From positions 1 through 64,000 of the forward strand of contig QZIR01000062.1 of NCBI GenBank assembly GCA_003604975.1: a DNA stretch of 64,000 bases, given 5' to 3'. The stretch is from Desulforudis sp. (GTDB lineage: Bacteria; Bacillota; Desulfotomaculia; Desulfotomaculales; Desulforudaceae). A program made the translations under genes and the position numbers. The notes below the pieces were generated by a model. It did no database searches. It was given only the letters and a program-made list of their open reading frames with translations, and had not been told where the DNA came from. This document shows, one piece after another, positions 42,420 to 50,422 of this stretch (the stretch's first letter is position 1; each line of letters begins with the position of its first letter).

Positions 42420-43402
42420 AAGCAGTAATTGATAACCTGCGCCGGGAGGCGGTAAGGCTCCTGGCCAACGACGAAGTAAAAATGGTCATCGGTTACGGCG
42501 AGGGAACCGACGCTTCGCGTACCACACCTTATTTCGCAAGTACGCCGGAGCAGTCGGCCGCGTTTACCTGGGGGCCGTTATGCGCAAATAACCTGGCCAA
42601 GCATCTCTTGGACTACCGCTATGAGGATACCCGCCTGGCGGTGGTCGTCAAGGGTTGCGACAGCCGCGGAATTAACCGGTTGCTCCAGGATCTGCAGTTC
42701 CCACGGGAACGGTTGGTGGTGCTGGGGGTGCCCTGCGGCGGGCAGCTGGACCGGAACCTGATTGCGCCGGAAATCCCGCCGGGCGCCAGATTGCAGGGAA
42801 TCGAGGACACCGGTAAGGTCTATGTCCTCGTTACCGATAAGGGACGCCTTTCCTTTCCCAAGGACCGGTTCCTGATGCCCAAGTGTTACCTCTGTGAGAC
42901 GAACATGCCGGTGGTGGCGGATTTCATGGCCGGTGACCCGGTTCCGTCCCCGGCCCGTGAGGGGTCCGACCGTACGGCCGAGGTGAATGAGATTGAGGCT
43001 CTGGACGTGGCGGCCCGGAGTTCCTTTTGGGACAACGAGTTTTCCCGCTGCCTGCGCTGTAACGCCTGCCGTAATGTCTGCCCGGCTTGCAGCTGCAAGG
43101 AGTGCGTTTTTGAACAGGCCGTACCCGGTTGGCAGCAGTCCGGTATCATTGGGAGCAAAGCCAACAGCCTGCCGGAGAACATGGTGTTTCACCTGGTCCG
43201 GATGTTCCACGTGATCGGGCGGTGTGTGGACTGCGGTGAGTGCGAGCGGGTGTGTCCGGTAGATATCCCCCTGCGACTGCTTTACCGAAAGACTTTGAAG
43301 GATGCGCACATCCTGTATGGCGCAGGCACTCCGGGGATGAGTACGGAGGTTCAGTCTCCGTTGAGCGAGTTCAGTCCGGAAGACCCCGAAGAATTCATGT
43401 AA
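42416..43402 (+). CDS. flxC: FlxC-like iron-sulfur subunit (FrhB/HdrF-type domain plus 2x[4Fe-4S])
   Basis: The 328-residue protein has an N-terminal domain resembling coenzyme F420 hydrogenase beta subunits (VVVKGCDSRGINRLLQDLQF near residue 77, GVPCGGQLD near 103, then a CYLCETN motif near 160). It ends with a dicluster ferredoxin part (CLRCNACRNVCP near 217, CVDCGECERVCP near 276). The position between FlxD and FlxB agrees with the FlxC subunit of Flox complexes. GTG 42416 overlaps the flxD stop (GTGA). It relays electrons within the complex; direct F420 binding is not expected in Firmicutes. Confidence 0.8.
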   Translation: MKAVIDNLRREAVRLLANDEVKMVIGYGEGTDASRTTPYFASTPEQSAAFTWGPLCANNLAKHLLDYRYEDTRLAVVVKGCDSRGINRLLQDLQFPRERLVVLGVPCGGQLDRNLIAPEIPPGARLQGIEDTGKVYVLVTDKGRLSFPKDRFLMPKCYLCETNMPVVADFMAGDPVPSPAREGSDRTAEVNEIEALDVAARSSFWDNEFSRCLRCNACRNVCPACSCKECVFEQAVPGWQQSGIIGSKANSLPENMVFHLVRMFHVIGRCVDCGECERVCPVDIPLRLLYRKTLKDAHILYGAGTPGMSTEVQSPLSEFSPEDPEEFM

Positions 43403-43414
43403 CGAGGTGCAGGA

Positions 43415-44443
43415 GTGTCAAGCAAGATGATAACCAGGGACCAGTTGGCCACGCTGCTGGACAGGCTGGTTGAAAAGAACAAGGTAATCGCTCCCGTCTC
43501 CGACAATCGCGGGGTGGTCAGGTATACGGCGATTCGGACGGCAGGCGACGTCGCCTGGGAGTTCGACCGCGCCAAGGTGCCGCCCAAGAGCCACTTTCTG
43601 CCCCAGACTGAGGAGCTGTACTGCTACGACACCACGGGCGGTGAGTTAAGGATTGAACCAGTTCCGGCGGCCGGTCGGGCTGTGGTCTTTGGGGTACACC
43701 CCTGTGACCTGCGGGCGATTGCCGCGCTCGATCCCGTGTTCGACGGCGTGTTTAAGGATGTCTACTACCTCGACAAAAGGGAACGGACGGTAGTCGTCGG
43801 CCTAGCCTGCAAACAGGTCCTGCCCGGTTGTTTCTGCCGTTCCTACGGGATTGAGCCGACGGATGGTGAGGGTGCGGACCTGATGCTGACCGAGGTTGGG
43901 GACCGTTACTATGCGGAGATCCTGACGCCAAAGGGGGAAGCCCTGGTTCGGGAATTTCCCGAGCTGTTTTCGGACGGCGGGGTCGAGGAAGGACGCCGCG
44001 GCAAGGAAGCCCTGTCCAGGGAACTGGCTGGACAGTTCCAGCGTGAGGTTGACCTGACGGGTGTCAAGGAAAAAGTGGACACCATGTTTGAACACCCCTA
44101 CTGGCAGGAAGTGGCGCGCAAGTGCATTGGCTGCGGTATCTGTACCTACCTTTGCCCGACGTGTCACTGTTTCGATATCATCGAAAACCATTCCGGCCAC
44201 CGGGGCAGTCGCCTGCGGTGCTGGGACTCGTGTATGTTCACCGATTTTACGCTGCACACCTCAAGCCACAACCCCCGGTCCACCAAGAAGGAGCGGGTAC
44301 GCAACCGTTTCCTGCACAAGCTCAGCTACCACAACGAGCGCTATGGTCTGGCTGGGTGCGTCGGGTGCGGCCGCTGTGTTGCGGAATGCCCCGTGAACAT
44401 CGACATTACCAAGATTATTGCCGACATTAAGGAGGTGGACTAG
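43415..44443 (+). CDS. flxB: FlxB-like iron-sulfur subunit
   Basis: The 342-residue protein resembles the beta subunits of sulfhydrogenase/anaerobic sulfite reductase A and FlxB. A central VVFGVHPCDLRAIAALDPVF motif near residue 90 is followed by two [4Fe-4S] motifs, CIGCGICTYLCPTCHCFD near 230 and CVGCGRCVAECP near 313. There are further cysteines at GCFC near 136 and CWDSC near 267. It passes electrons between FlxA and FlxC. The start is GTG 43415 after AACGAGG, and flxA begins directly after the stop. Confidence 0.85.
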   Translation: MSSKMITRDQLATLLDRLVEKNKVIAPVSDNRGVVRYTAIRTAGDVAWEFDRAKVPPKSHFLPQTEELYCYDTTGGELRIEPVPAAGRAVVFGVHPCDLRAIAALDPVFDGVFKDVYYLDKRERTVVVGLACKQVLPGCFCRSYGIEPTDGEGADLMLTEVGDRYYAEILTPKGEALVREFPELFSDGGVEEGRRGKEALSRELAGQFQREVDLTGVKEKVDTMFEHPYWQEVARKCIGCGICTYLCPTCHCFDIIENHSGHRGSRLRCWDSCMFTDFTLHTSSHNPRSTKKERVRNRFLHKLSYHNERYGLAGCVGCGRCVAECPVNIDITKIIADIKEVD

Positions 44444-45289
44444 GTGGGAAACGTGGAGAACTGCCTTTTGCCCCTGCCGGCCACCATTCAGAAGATCATT
44501 CCCGAGACCAGTGACGTCAACACCTACCGGGTCACCTTCGACGATCCGGAGGTAATGGCGAACTGGCGGAACAAACCCGGCCAGCTGGCCATGATTTCTT
44601 TGTTCGGCGCTGGCGAGGCCATGTTTTCGATCAGCTCAAGCCCGACCCAGCGGGACTACCTGGAATTTACCATCCGCAAAGCGGGTGTGGTCACGAAGGC
44701 TCTGCACTCCCTGGAAGAGGGTGGTAAGATCGGTATCCGCGGCCCTTACGGAAACGGGTTCCCCTTTGACCTGATGAAGGGTAGGGACGTCCTGTTTGTG
44801 GGCGGGGGTATCGGATTGGCGCCACTACGTTCCCTGATCGAGTTCATGCTGGACGACCAGAACCGTGCCGATTTTGGGAAGATCGAGGTCCTGTACGGGG
44901 CCCGTTCCTCCGATGACCTCTGTTTTAAGCAGGCCGTGCTGGAGGACTGGCCGAAGCGGCCCAATTGCGAGGTCTGGACCACCATTGACCGGGCGGAAGA
45001 TGCCTGGAAAGGCCACGTCGGTTTTGTGCCGGCTTACCTGGAGGAAGTCGGCCCCAAGGGTGAGGGTAAGGTGGCCGTGCTCTGCGGTCCGCCGATTATG
45101 ATCAAGTTCGTCCTGGTGGGGCTGGAAAAGCTGGGTTTCAAGGACGAGATGATCTATTCCACCCTGGAGCTGCGCATGAAGTGCGGCGTAGGCAAGTGCG
45201 GCCGGTGTAACATCGGGCATAAGTTCGTGTGCCTGGAGGGGCCGGTGTTTGATCTGGTGCAGATAAAAGAACTCCCACCCGAATTTTAA
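44444..45289 (+). CDS. flxA: FlxA-like NAD(P)H dehydrogenase subunit (FAD/NAD- and [2Fe-2S]-binding)
   Basis: The 281-residue protein is of the ferredoxin-NADP reductase type. A flavin domain (FSISSSPTQRDYLEFTIRKA near residue 63) is followed by an NAD(P)-binding fold with LFVGGGIGLAPLRSLIE near 110. A C-terminal cysteine cluster, CGVGKCGRCNIGHKFVC near 247, binds [2Fe-2S], as in PyrK-like and sulfhydrogenase gamma subunits. It is the site where NAD(P)H enters or leaves the Hdr-Flx complex. GTG 44444 follows AGGAGGTG. It is the last gene of the operon. Confidence 0.9.
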   Translation: MGNVENCLLPLPATIQKIIPETSDVNTYRVTFDDPEVMANWRNKPGQLAMISLFGAGEAMFSISSSPTQRDYLEFTIRKAGVVTKALHSLEEGGKIGIRGPYGNGFPFDLMKGRDVLFVGGGIGLAPLRSLIEFMLDDQNRADFGKIEVLYGARSSDDLCFKQAVLEDWPKRPNCEVWTTIDRAEDAWKGHVGFVPAYLEEVGPKGEGKVAVLCGPPIMIKFVLVGLEKLGFKDEMIYSTLELRMKCGVGKCGRCNIGHKFVCLEGPVFDLVQIKELPPEF

Positions 45290-45295
45290 GAGGAG

Positions 45296-45430
45296 AGCGC
45301 TGATAAGCTACCCAGCACTCAACCCGAGGATTTAAAGCTACACGGGTCACTAAAGGTACATCTGCCGGGACATAGAGTAGATTTATCCGAAGGCACGTTG
45401 AGTGCTGGGCCACGCTTGCTTCTGAGCGCT
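45296..45430 (+). repeat. Palindromic 135-bp repeat element, copy B
   Basis: This is the second copy of the element at 13701. AGCGCT marks both ends (45296-45301 and 45425-45430), and the inner arms CCCAGCACTCAAC (45311-45323) and GTTGAGTGCTGGG (45397-45409) are perfectly complementary. The enclosed 73 bases contain ACACGGGTCACTAAAGGTAC and CTGCCGGGACATAGAGTAGA, both nearly the same in copy A. It begins 7 bases after the flxA stop codon and so could be in the 3' end of the operon transcript. After it, 45473 repeats the short motif CTGATAAGCTGC. Confidence 0.75.
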
Positions 45431-45558
45431 CTTCATACTTGTAGTCATCTGGTGTGGACTAGGTGATAGAAGTACTGATAAGCTGCACCTGGATGACGAG
45501 AACCACAGACCTGAGGTTAGAAGTCGGATTCCTGTACAGAAGTCAGACGTGGGAGGGG

Positions 45559-45589
45559 AAATTCGCTCAGCGAGGCGAATTTTCTTTTT
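45559..45589 (+). terminator. Terminator of hdr-flx operon
   Basis: AAATTCGC pairs with GCGAATTT across an 8-base loop, followed by TTCTTTTT. It lies 270 bases after flxA, behind the repeat element, so the transcript would include the palindromic element. The rest of 45431-45691 is noncoding. Confidence 0.75.
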
Positions 45590-45691
45590 ACCCGTGTCTT
45601 TCGTGGGTGGAGAGTCCTGCGGGCAGGGTTTGATTTCTGGCGGCTGGAAATATAAAGTAATGGTGGATATCCTGTAAGGAGGCTTGCCCAC

Positions 45692-47056
45692 GTGCCGCTT
45701 CGCCTGTGTGCCGCCGTGTGGGCGGGAAAGACAGTCGCCGCTTTGAGTCGGATGCTCGGATACCGCGGTTCCTCTTTGCCGGGGCACGTTGCCCTGCGCA
45801 TCTATTCGGGCACGCTGAAGGCTCTGGCCCGACGAGCCAGAAAAGGCGTGGTGCTGGTTACCGGCACCAACGGCAAGACAACCACCAACAATATGATCGC
45901 CCAGGTGCTCACTGGGGCCGGTCACAGCGTGATCATCAACCGGGAGGGCGCCAACATGCTCCCCGGGATTGCCACCGCGTTTGTACGCGGCACCGGGGTG
46001 AACCCCGCCTATGCCTTTGACTATGCCGTACTCGAGGTGGACGAGGCCAGCTTCCCGCGGATGGTGGAACAGGTTAAACCGGATTTGGTTGTGGTGACCA
46101 ACTTCTTTCGCGACCAGCTGGACCGTTACGGCGAGTTGGACAAGACTATTTCATTTATCCGCGAGGCGCTTCGCAAGTTACCCCGGACACGCCTGGTATT
46201 AAATGCCGACGACCCGCTGGTCGCCCAGTTGGGCCGGATTGGCCTAAAGACCGGGTATTTCGGACTGGCTCCCCACGGGCGGGTTCTGGATACCTCGGGT
46301 GCTTCACGGGAGGCCCGCTTCTGCCCTCTGTGCGGGATGAACCTGCACTACTCCTTTTACCATTACAGCCAGCTAGGCCTTTACGAATGCACAGGGTGCG
46401 GGTTCACGCGGCCGGATCCGGAGCTTCAGGGCTGGGAAGCGGTATCCGGTATTGAAGAGACCACCTGCAGGGTGGCCTTGCACGGCCAGGATTACCGGCT
46501 GGCCTTGCCGACACAGGGTTTCTACAACCTGTACAATGCCCTGGCTGCCTTCTGCGCCGGGTCGACCCTTGGGCTTGATCCCGAGATGGTGGTGCAAAAT
46601 CTACGCCACTACCGACCCGAGACCGGGCGCCTGCAGCACTTCCGACATCACGGCCGCCCGCTCTACCTGAATCTGGTCAAAAACCCAGCGGGTTTTAACG
46701 AAAGCCTGGCTATCCTGCTGGCCGCGCGGGGAAGCAAAGACGTGTACATCGCGATCAACGACAACGCCGCCGATGGGCGGGATATATCCTGGCTTTGGGA
46801 CGTGGACTTCGAATTGCTGGCCGACCCGAACCTCGGAATTGCACGGTTTCTGTGCAGCGGTCAGCGGGCGGAGGAGATGGCGGTGCGCCTGAAATACGCG
46901 GGTGTCCCGCCAGGCCGGATTAAGGCCGAACCAAAGATTGAGAATACGGTTCGGGACATGCTCGAGGGTAGGACGGACGCCGCTTACCTGTTGGCGACCT
47001 ACACCGCCCTCTGGCCGACTGAAAAAGCCCTAAGCGCTTTGACTGATGGAAAGTGA
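45692..47056 (+). CDS. murT: MurT, lipid II isoglutaminyl synthase Mur-ligase subunit
   Basis: The 454-residue protein is a Mur ligase (LVTGTNGKTTTNNMIAQVL P-loop near residue 56) with the DUF1727 C-terminus and a zinc-ribbon-like insert (CPLCGMN...CTGCGF near 212-242), all typical of MurT. Together with GatD it amidates the alpha-carboxyl of D-glutamate in lipid II, using ATP and ammonia from glutamine. GTG 45692 follows AAGGAGG. gatD overlaps or abuts its 3' end. Confidence 0.93.
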   Translation: MPLRLCAAVWAGKTVAALSRMLGYRGSSLPGHVALRIYSGTLKALARRARKGVVLVTGTNGKTTTNNMIAQVLTGAGHSVIINREGANMLPGIATAFVRGTGVNPAYAFDYAVLEVDEASFPRMVEQVKPDLVVVTNFFRDQLDRYGELDKTISFIREALRKLPRTRLVLNADDPLVAQLGRIGLKTGYFGLAPHGRVLDTSGASREARFCPLCGMNLHYSFYHYSQLGLYECTGCGFTRPDPELQGWEAVSGIEETTCRVALHGQDYRLALPTQGFYNLYNALAAFCAGSTLGLDPEMVVQNLRHYRPETGRLQHFRHHGRPLYLNLVKNPAGFNESLAILLAARGSKDVYIAINDNAADGRDISWLWDVDFELLADPNLGIARFLCSGQRAEEMAVRLKYAGVPPGRIKAEPKIENTVRDMLEGRTDAAYLLATYTALWPTEKALSALTDGK

Positions 47057-47064
47057 GGCCTGGA

Positions 47065-47793
47065 ATGATGCTTGCCATCTATCATCTGTACCCCGACCTG
47101 CTTAACCTCTACGGTGACCGCGGGAACATTATCGCCTTCCGACGTCGTTGTGAGTGGCGGGGCATTCCTGTGCAGGTACGCGAGATCAACCTCGGGGAAC
47201 GGATTGATTTTTCCGATGCCGACTTCCTGTTTTTTGGCGGGGGTTCCGACCGGGAACAGGATTTGATGGCCGAGGACCTGGCAGACCGGAAGGATAACCT
47301 GCGGAAGGCTTTCGAGGACGGTTTGGTGACCCTGGCCATCTGCGGAGGATACCAACTGCTGGGGCGCTATTACCGTACCTTAAGCGGCCAGGTCATTCCG
47401 GGCCTGAACCTGCTGGACTTTTACACCCTGGCTGGAACGACACGGCTGATCGGCAATGTCGCCGTGGAAATCCCCTTGCCGGGGCGGATGGTACGAGTCT
47501 CCGGGTTTGAGAACCACTCCGGCCAGACCTTTCTCGGCGAAATCAAGCCCTTTGGCCGGGTACTGTCCGGTCACGGCAACAATGGTTCGGACGCTACCGA
47601 AGGCGTCCGTTACAAGAACGTCTTTTGTTCCTATATGCATGGCCCTCTGCTGCCCAAGAATCCCGCGCTCACCGATTACTTTATTCAGCTGGCTTTGGAA
47701 AGGCGGGGTCGGGACGGCTTCCTCGCGCCGCTGGATAACGGCTTCGAGGAAGCGGCCAACCGGGTGATGCTTTCCCGCCTGAAAGTGCTCTAG
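47065..47793 (+). CDS. gatD: GatD, glutamine amidotransferase subunit
   Basis: The 242-residue class I glutaminase-like protein has the CobQ-type triad context, with the nucleophile Cys in LAICGGYQLLGRYY near residue 93 and a likely catalytic His in YMHGPLLPKNP near 192. It supplies ammonia to MurT. ATG 47065 lies 6 bases after TGAGG; GTG 47053 in the same frame overlaps murT by 4 bases and is a second candidate. Confidence 0.92.
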   Translation: MMLAIYHLYPDLLNLYGDRGNIIAFRRRCEWRGIPVQVREINLGERIDFSDADFLFFGGGSDREQDLMAEDLADRKDNLRKAFEDGLVTLAICGGYQLLGRYYRTLSGQVIPGLNLLDFYTLAGTTRLIGNVAVEIPLPGRMVRVSGFENHSGQTFLGEIKPFGRVLSGHGNNGSDATEGVRYKNVFCSYMHGPLLPKNPALTDYFIQLALERRGRDGFLAPLDNGFEEAANRVMLSRLKVL

Positions 47794-47861
47794 AATATTT
47801 TTCATATTGGTTTTCGTTTTGCTCTTGTAATCGGAAGTGTACCCTGTTAAGATTGGATTAA

Positions 47862-47878
47862 GTATAACGTATACAGGG
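47862..47878 (+). promoter_or_regulatory. Possible operator GTATAAC-GTATACAGGG
   Basis: An imperfect palindrome, GTATAACGTATAC, continues with AGGG. The same TATAC-x-GTATACAGGG pattern occurs upstream of pckA at 55160. An inverted GTACCCTGT lies just upstream (47838-47846). It precedes the 40-residue ORF by 26 bases. This is motif resemblance only. Confidence 0.35.
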
Positions 47879-47904
47879 ATACACCCTGAAGGGAGCGGGA
47901 GAAG

Positions 47905-48027
47905 ATGGAATACCTCGTGACCTGGTCAGACGGTAATGACGTAAACTACCGGATCGTAGGCGCCGATGAGCTTCCGGCTCTTTTGGAAGAAGACCGTCCG
48001 TATATCGTGGTGCCCCTGGTTCACTAA
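47905..48027 (+). CDS. Small 40-residue protein
   Basis: A clean 40-codon frame begins at ATG 47905 behind GGGAGCGGGAG and encodes MEYLVTWSDGNDVNYRIVGA followed by DELPALLEEDRPYIVVPLVH. It is acidic, with no membrane segment. It has its own likely promoter region with a palindrome and is directly followed by a strong terminator, which makes a monocistronic small gene credible. The function is unknown. Confidence 0.6.
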   Translation: MEYLVTWSDGNDVNYRIVGADELPALLEEDRPYIVVPLVH

Positions 48028-48061
48028 TCCGTTAGAGCGAACAATACAGAAGATGATCACT

Positions 48062-48084
48062 GACCGCCGTGACGGCGGTCTTTT
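48062..48084 (+). terminator. Terminator after small ORF
   Basis: GACCGCC and GGCGGTC form a 7-bp stem with GTGAC loop, followed by TTTTGATTT. Confidence 0.8.
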
Positions 48085-48251
48085 GATTTCTAGATCGAAA
48101 GAAAACGAGCGCCAGGTACTTGCTCAGTAGACAATTGACTTTTCGTCACAATATGGCAAAGCCCGCATTTACCGCTGGCTTTTGGAGAGGGAACCTACTT
48201 TAGGCCAACGGCCGTTTATATTTGGGATATTGAGAAATCCGAAAACTGTCC

Positions 48252-48283
48252 GGCCTTACGGATCGTCAATATACTGTAAGGCC
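48252..48283 (+). other. Intergenic hairpin before beta-propeller gene
   Basis: GGCCTTAC and GTAAGGCC are complementary across a 16-base loop in the 240-bp gap between 48085 and the beta-propeller gene. Nothing coding is visible in this gap. Confidence 0.35.
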
Positions 48284-48325
48284 ATAAGCAACTATTTCCA
48301 GCATTAGTGGAAAGGGGTGGACGAG

Positions 48326-50302
48326 ATGTACCGATGGATCGGGGTGGTGACCTTTTTGGCAGTGGCGCTGGTCCTAGGGTGGACTAAAATGCCCGGTGAG
48401 GCAGAGGTTAGGCAGGAGTTGTTCACCTTACCCTCAATTAGGTCCTGTAATGAACTGGCCAAACTCCTGGAAGAAAGCCGGCAGAGATTGGGCAACGTTC
48501 CGATCAGGGTGGGCCAGGCCGAAAGAATGATGGCGGAGAACAGCGGAGCGGCGGCGCCCGCGGCCAAACAGGCGGCTGGGAGCAGAGACGACTACTCCAC
48601 CACTAATGTGCAGGTGGAGGGCGTGGACGAGGCGGATATCGTCAAGACCGACGGCGAGTACATCTACCAGGTGAATAACCGGCGGGTACTGATCATTCGG
48701 GCCCACCCGTCCGACAGCATGACGGTCAAAAAGGTCATCGAGTTTCCAGATGCCGGCTTCAATCCTCGTGACATCTACGTGGACCGGGAGCACCTGGTAG
48801 TGGTGGGTACGTCCTATCCGGGTCATCCCGAGAAGCATCCGCCCTTTGTCCGCCCGTCGAGCGGCACGGTTAAAGCGGTCGTATTTAATATCCGCAATAA
48901 GGATAGCATCTCCGAAGTCCGCACGGTGGAGATCGAGGGCGACTACCGGTCTTCCCGCAAGATCGGGAAGGACGTCTACCTGGTCGCCAACAGGTATCCC
49001 GAGTATCATATCCTACGTGATTCCGCCGCACCCGCGTCATCCCCCGGGACTCCCGTCTACCGGGACACCCAAGCCGGGAAGGATTACATACGTGTCAAGT
49101 GCACGGACATCTGCTACTTTCCTGGGTTTATCGAACCCAATTACCTGATCGTGGGCGGGTTCAGCCTGGATAGCCCGGAAAGAGCGCAAGTAGGCACCTA
49201 CCTCGGCGCCGGTACCAACGTCTATGTGTCTACAGACAACCTGTACGTGGCCACAACAAGGTATGATCATGGTCCGATACGGCCCATGCCGGCGATCATG
49301 CCTGAATCACCACGCCTGCCTGGCATCCTGCCGTTTGAGAACAGGGAGGAAACGACAATCTACCGGTTCGCGCTGGACAACGGCCGGGTGGTCTTCAACG
49401 GGCAGGGGAGTGTTCCGGGAACGATCCTTAACCAGTTTTCGATGGACGAATTTGGCGGGTTCTTCCGCGTGGCCACCACCCAAAGCGGTTGGCAGAGCGG
49501 GATTTCCCGGAACAGCCTTTACGTTTTAGACGAGAATCTAGGGATTACCGGGAGAATCGAGGACATTGCCCCGGGGGAACGGATCTACTCGGCACGGTTT
49601 ATGGGCCAGAGGGGATACATGGTTACCTTTAAGACCACCGACCCCCTGTTTGTTTTTGACCTGTCAAACCCGCAGAAACCCACGATCCTCGGGGCCCTGA
49701 AGATTCCCGGATTCAGCAATTACCTGCATCCCTACGACGAGAATCATCTGATCGGGTTCGGCAAGGACGCGTTGGAAGCCGTGCACAAAAACCCTGACGG
49801 TACGGTGGTTCGACAGGGTTTCGCCTACGAGCAGGGGATGAAGGTGGCCCTGTTTGACGTGACGGACGTGAATAACCCGGTGGAGAAGTACGCTATACGG
49901 ATTGGCGATCGTGGTACGGATTCAGAGGTTCTGCACAACCACAAGGCACTGCTCTTTGACCGGGAGAAGAACCTGTTGGCTTTCCCGATAACGGTGACGG
50001 AGATCAAGGACCAGAGTGCCGCCACACCCCCGTGGGAATATGGCAGCTTTGTCTTCCAGGGGGCCTATGTCTACGACCTGAGTCTGGACCGTGGCTTCGT
50101 CCTAAAGGGCAAGCTGACGCACCGGTCGGGGGAGGATTATCTGAAGGCGGGGCAGGACTGGTATTACAGCGACCGGGACATCAACCGGATACTCTTCATC
50201 AAGGATAATCTCTATACCCTGTCCGACCGGATGGTTCAGGCCAACGACCTACAGAGCCTGACGCTGAGGGGCAGCCTGACCCTATCTAAAAGGGAAGTGT
50301 GA
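48326..50302 (+). CDS. Secreted beta-propeller protein (COG4880 type)
   Basis: The 658-residue protein has an N-terminal hydrophobic segment (about residues 4-20, without a lipobox) acting as signal or anchor, then the signature NVQVEGVDEADIVKTDGEYI near residue 95 of the beta_propel family. Repeated blade motifs follow (MVTFKTTDPLFVFDLSNPQK near 440, EKNLLAFPIT near 553). The family is distantly related to WD-40/YVTN propellers and is thought to act outside the membrane; its ligand is unknown. ATG 48326 fits GGAAAGGGG better than GTG 48317. It is a single gene. Confidence 0.85.
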   Translation: MYRWIGVVTFLAVALVLGWTKMPGEAEVRQELFTLPSIRSCNELAKLLEESRQRLGNVPIRVGQAERMMAENSGAAAPAAKQAAGSRDDYSTTNVQVEGVDEADIVKTDGEYIYQVNNRRVLIIRAHPSDSMTVKKVIEFPDAGFNPRDIYVDREHLVVVGTSYPGHPEKHPPFVRPSSGTVKAVVFNIRNKDSISEVRTVEIEGDYRSSRKIGKDVYLVANRYPEYHILRDSAAPASSPGTPVYRDTQAGKDYIRVKCTDICYFPGFIEPNYLIVGGFSLDSPERAQVGTYLGAGTNVYVSTDNLYVATTRYDHGPIRPMPAIMPESPRLPGILPFENREETTIYRFALDNGRVVFNGQGSVPGTILNQFSMDEFGGFFRVATTQSGWQSGISRNSLYVLDENLGITGRIEDIAPGERIYSARFMGQRGYMVTFKTTDPLFVFDLSNPQKPTILGALKIPGFSNYLHPYDENHLIGFGKDALEAVHKNPDGTVVRQGFAYEQGMKVALFDVTDVNNPVEKYAIRIGDRGTDSEVLHNHKALLFDREKNLLAFPITVTEIKDQSAATPPWEYGSFVFQGAYVYDLSLDRGFVLKGKLTHRSGEDYLKAGQDWYYSDRDINRILFIKDNLYTLSDRMVQANDLQSLTLRGSLTLSKREV

Positions 50303-50422
50303 GGTCAGAGGTAAGATACTTCCCACATCTCACTCCTCATTTCGCAATCTCTGGGATTTTGCGAAAACCTACCTGGACAACATCAAACTGTTTCTTAACC
50401 AGTTTTGCAGCGGTCCCGATGT

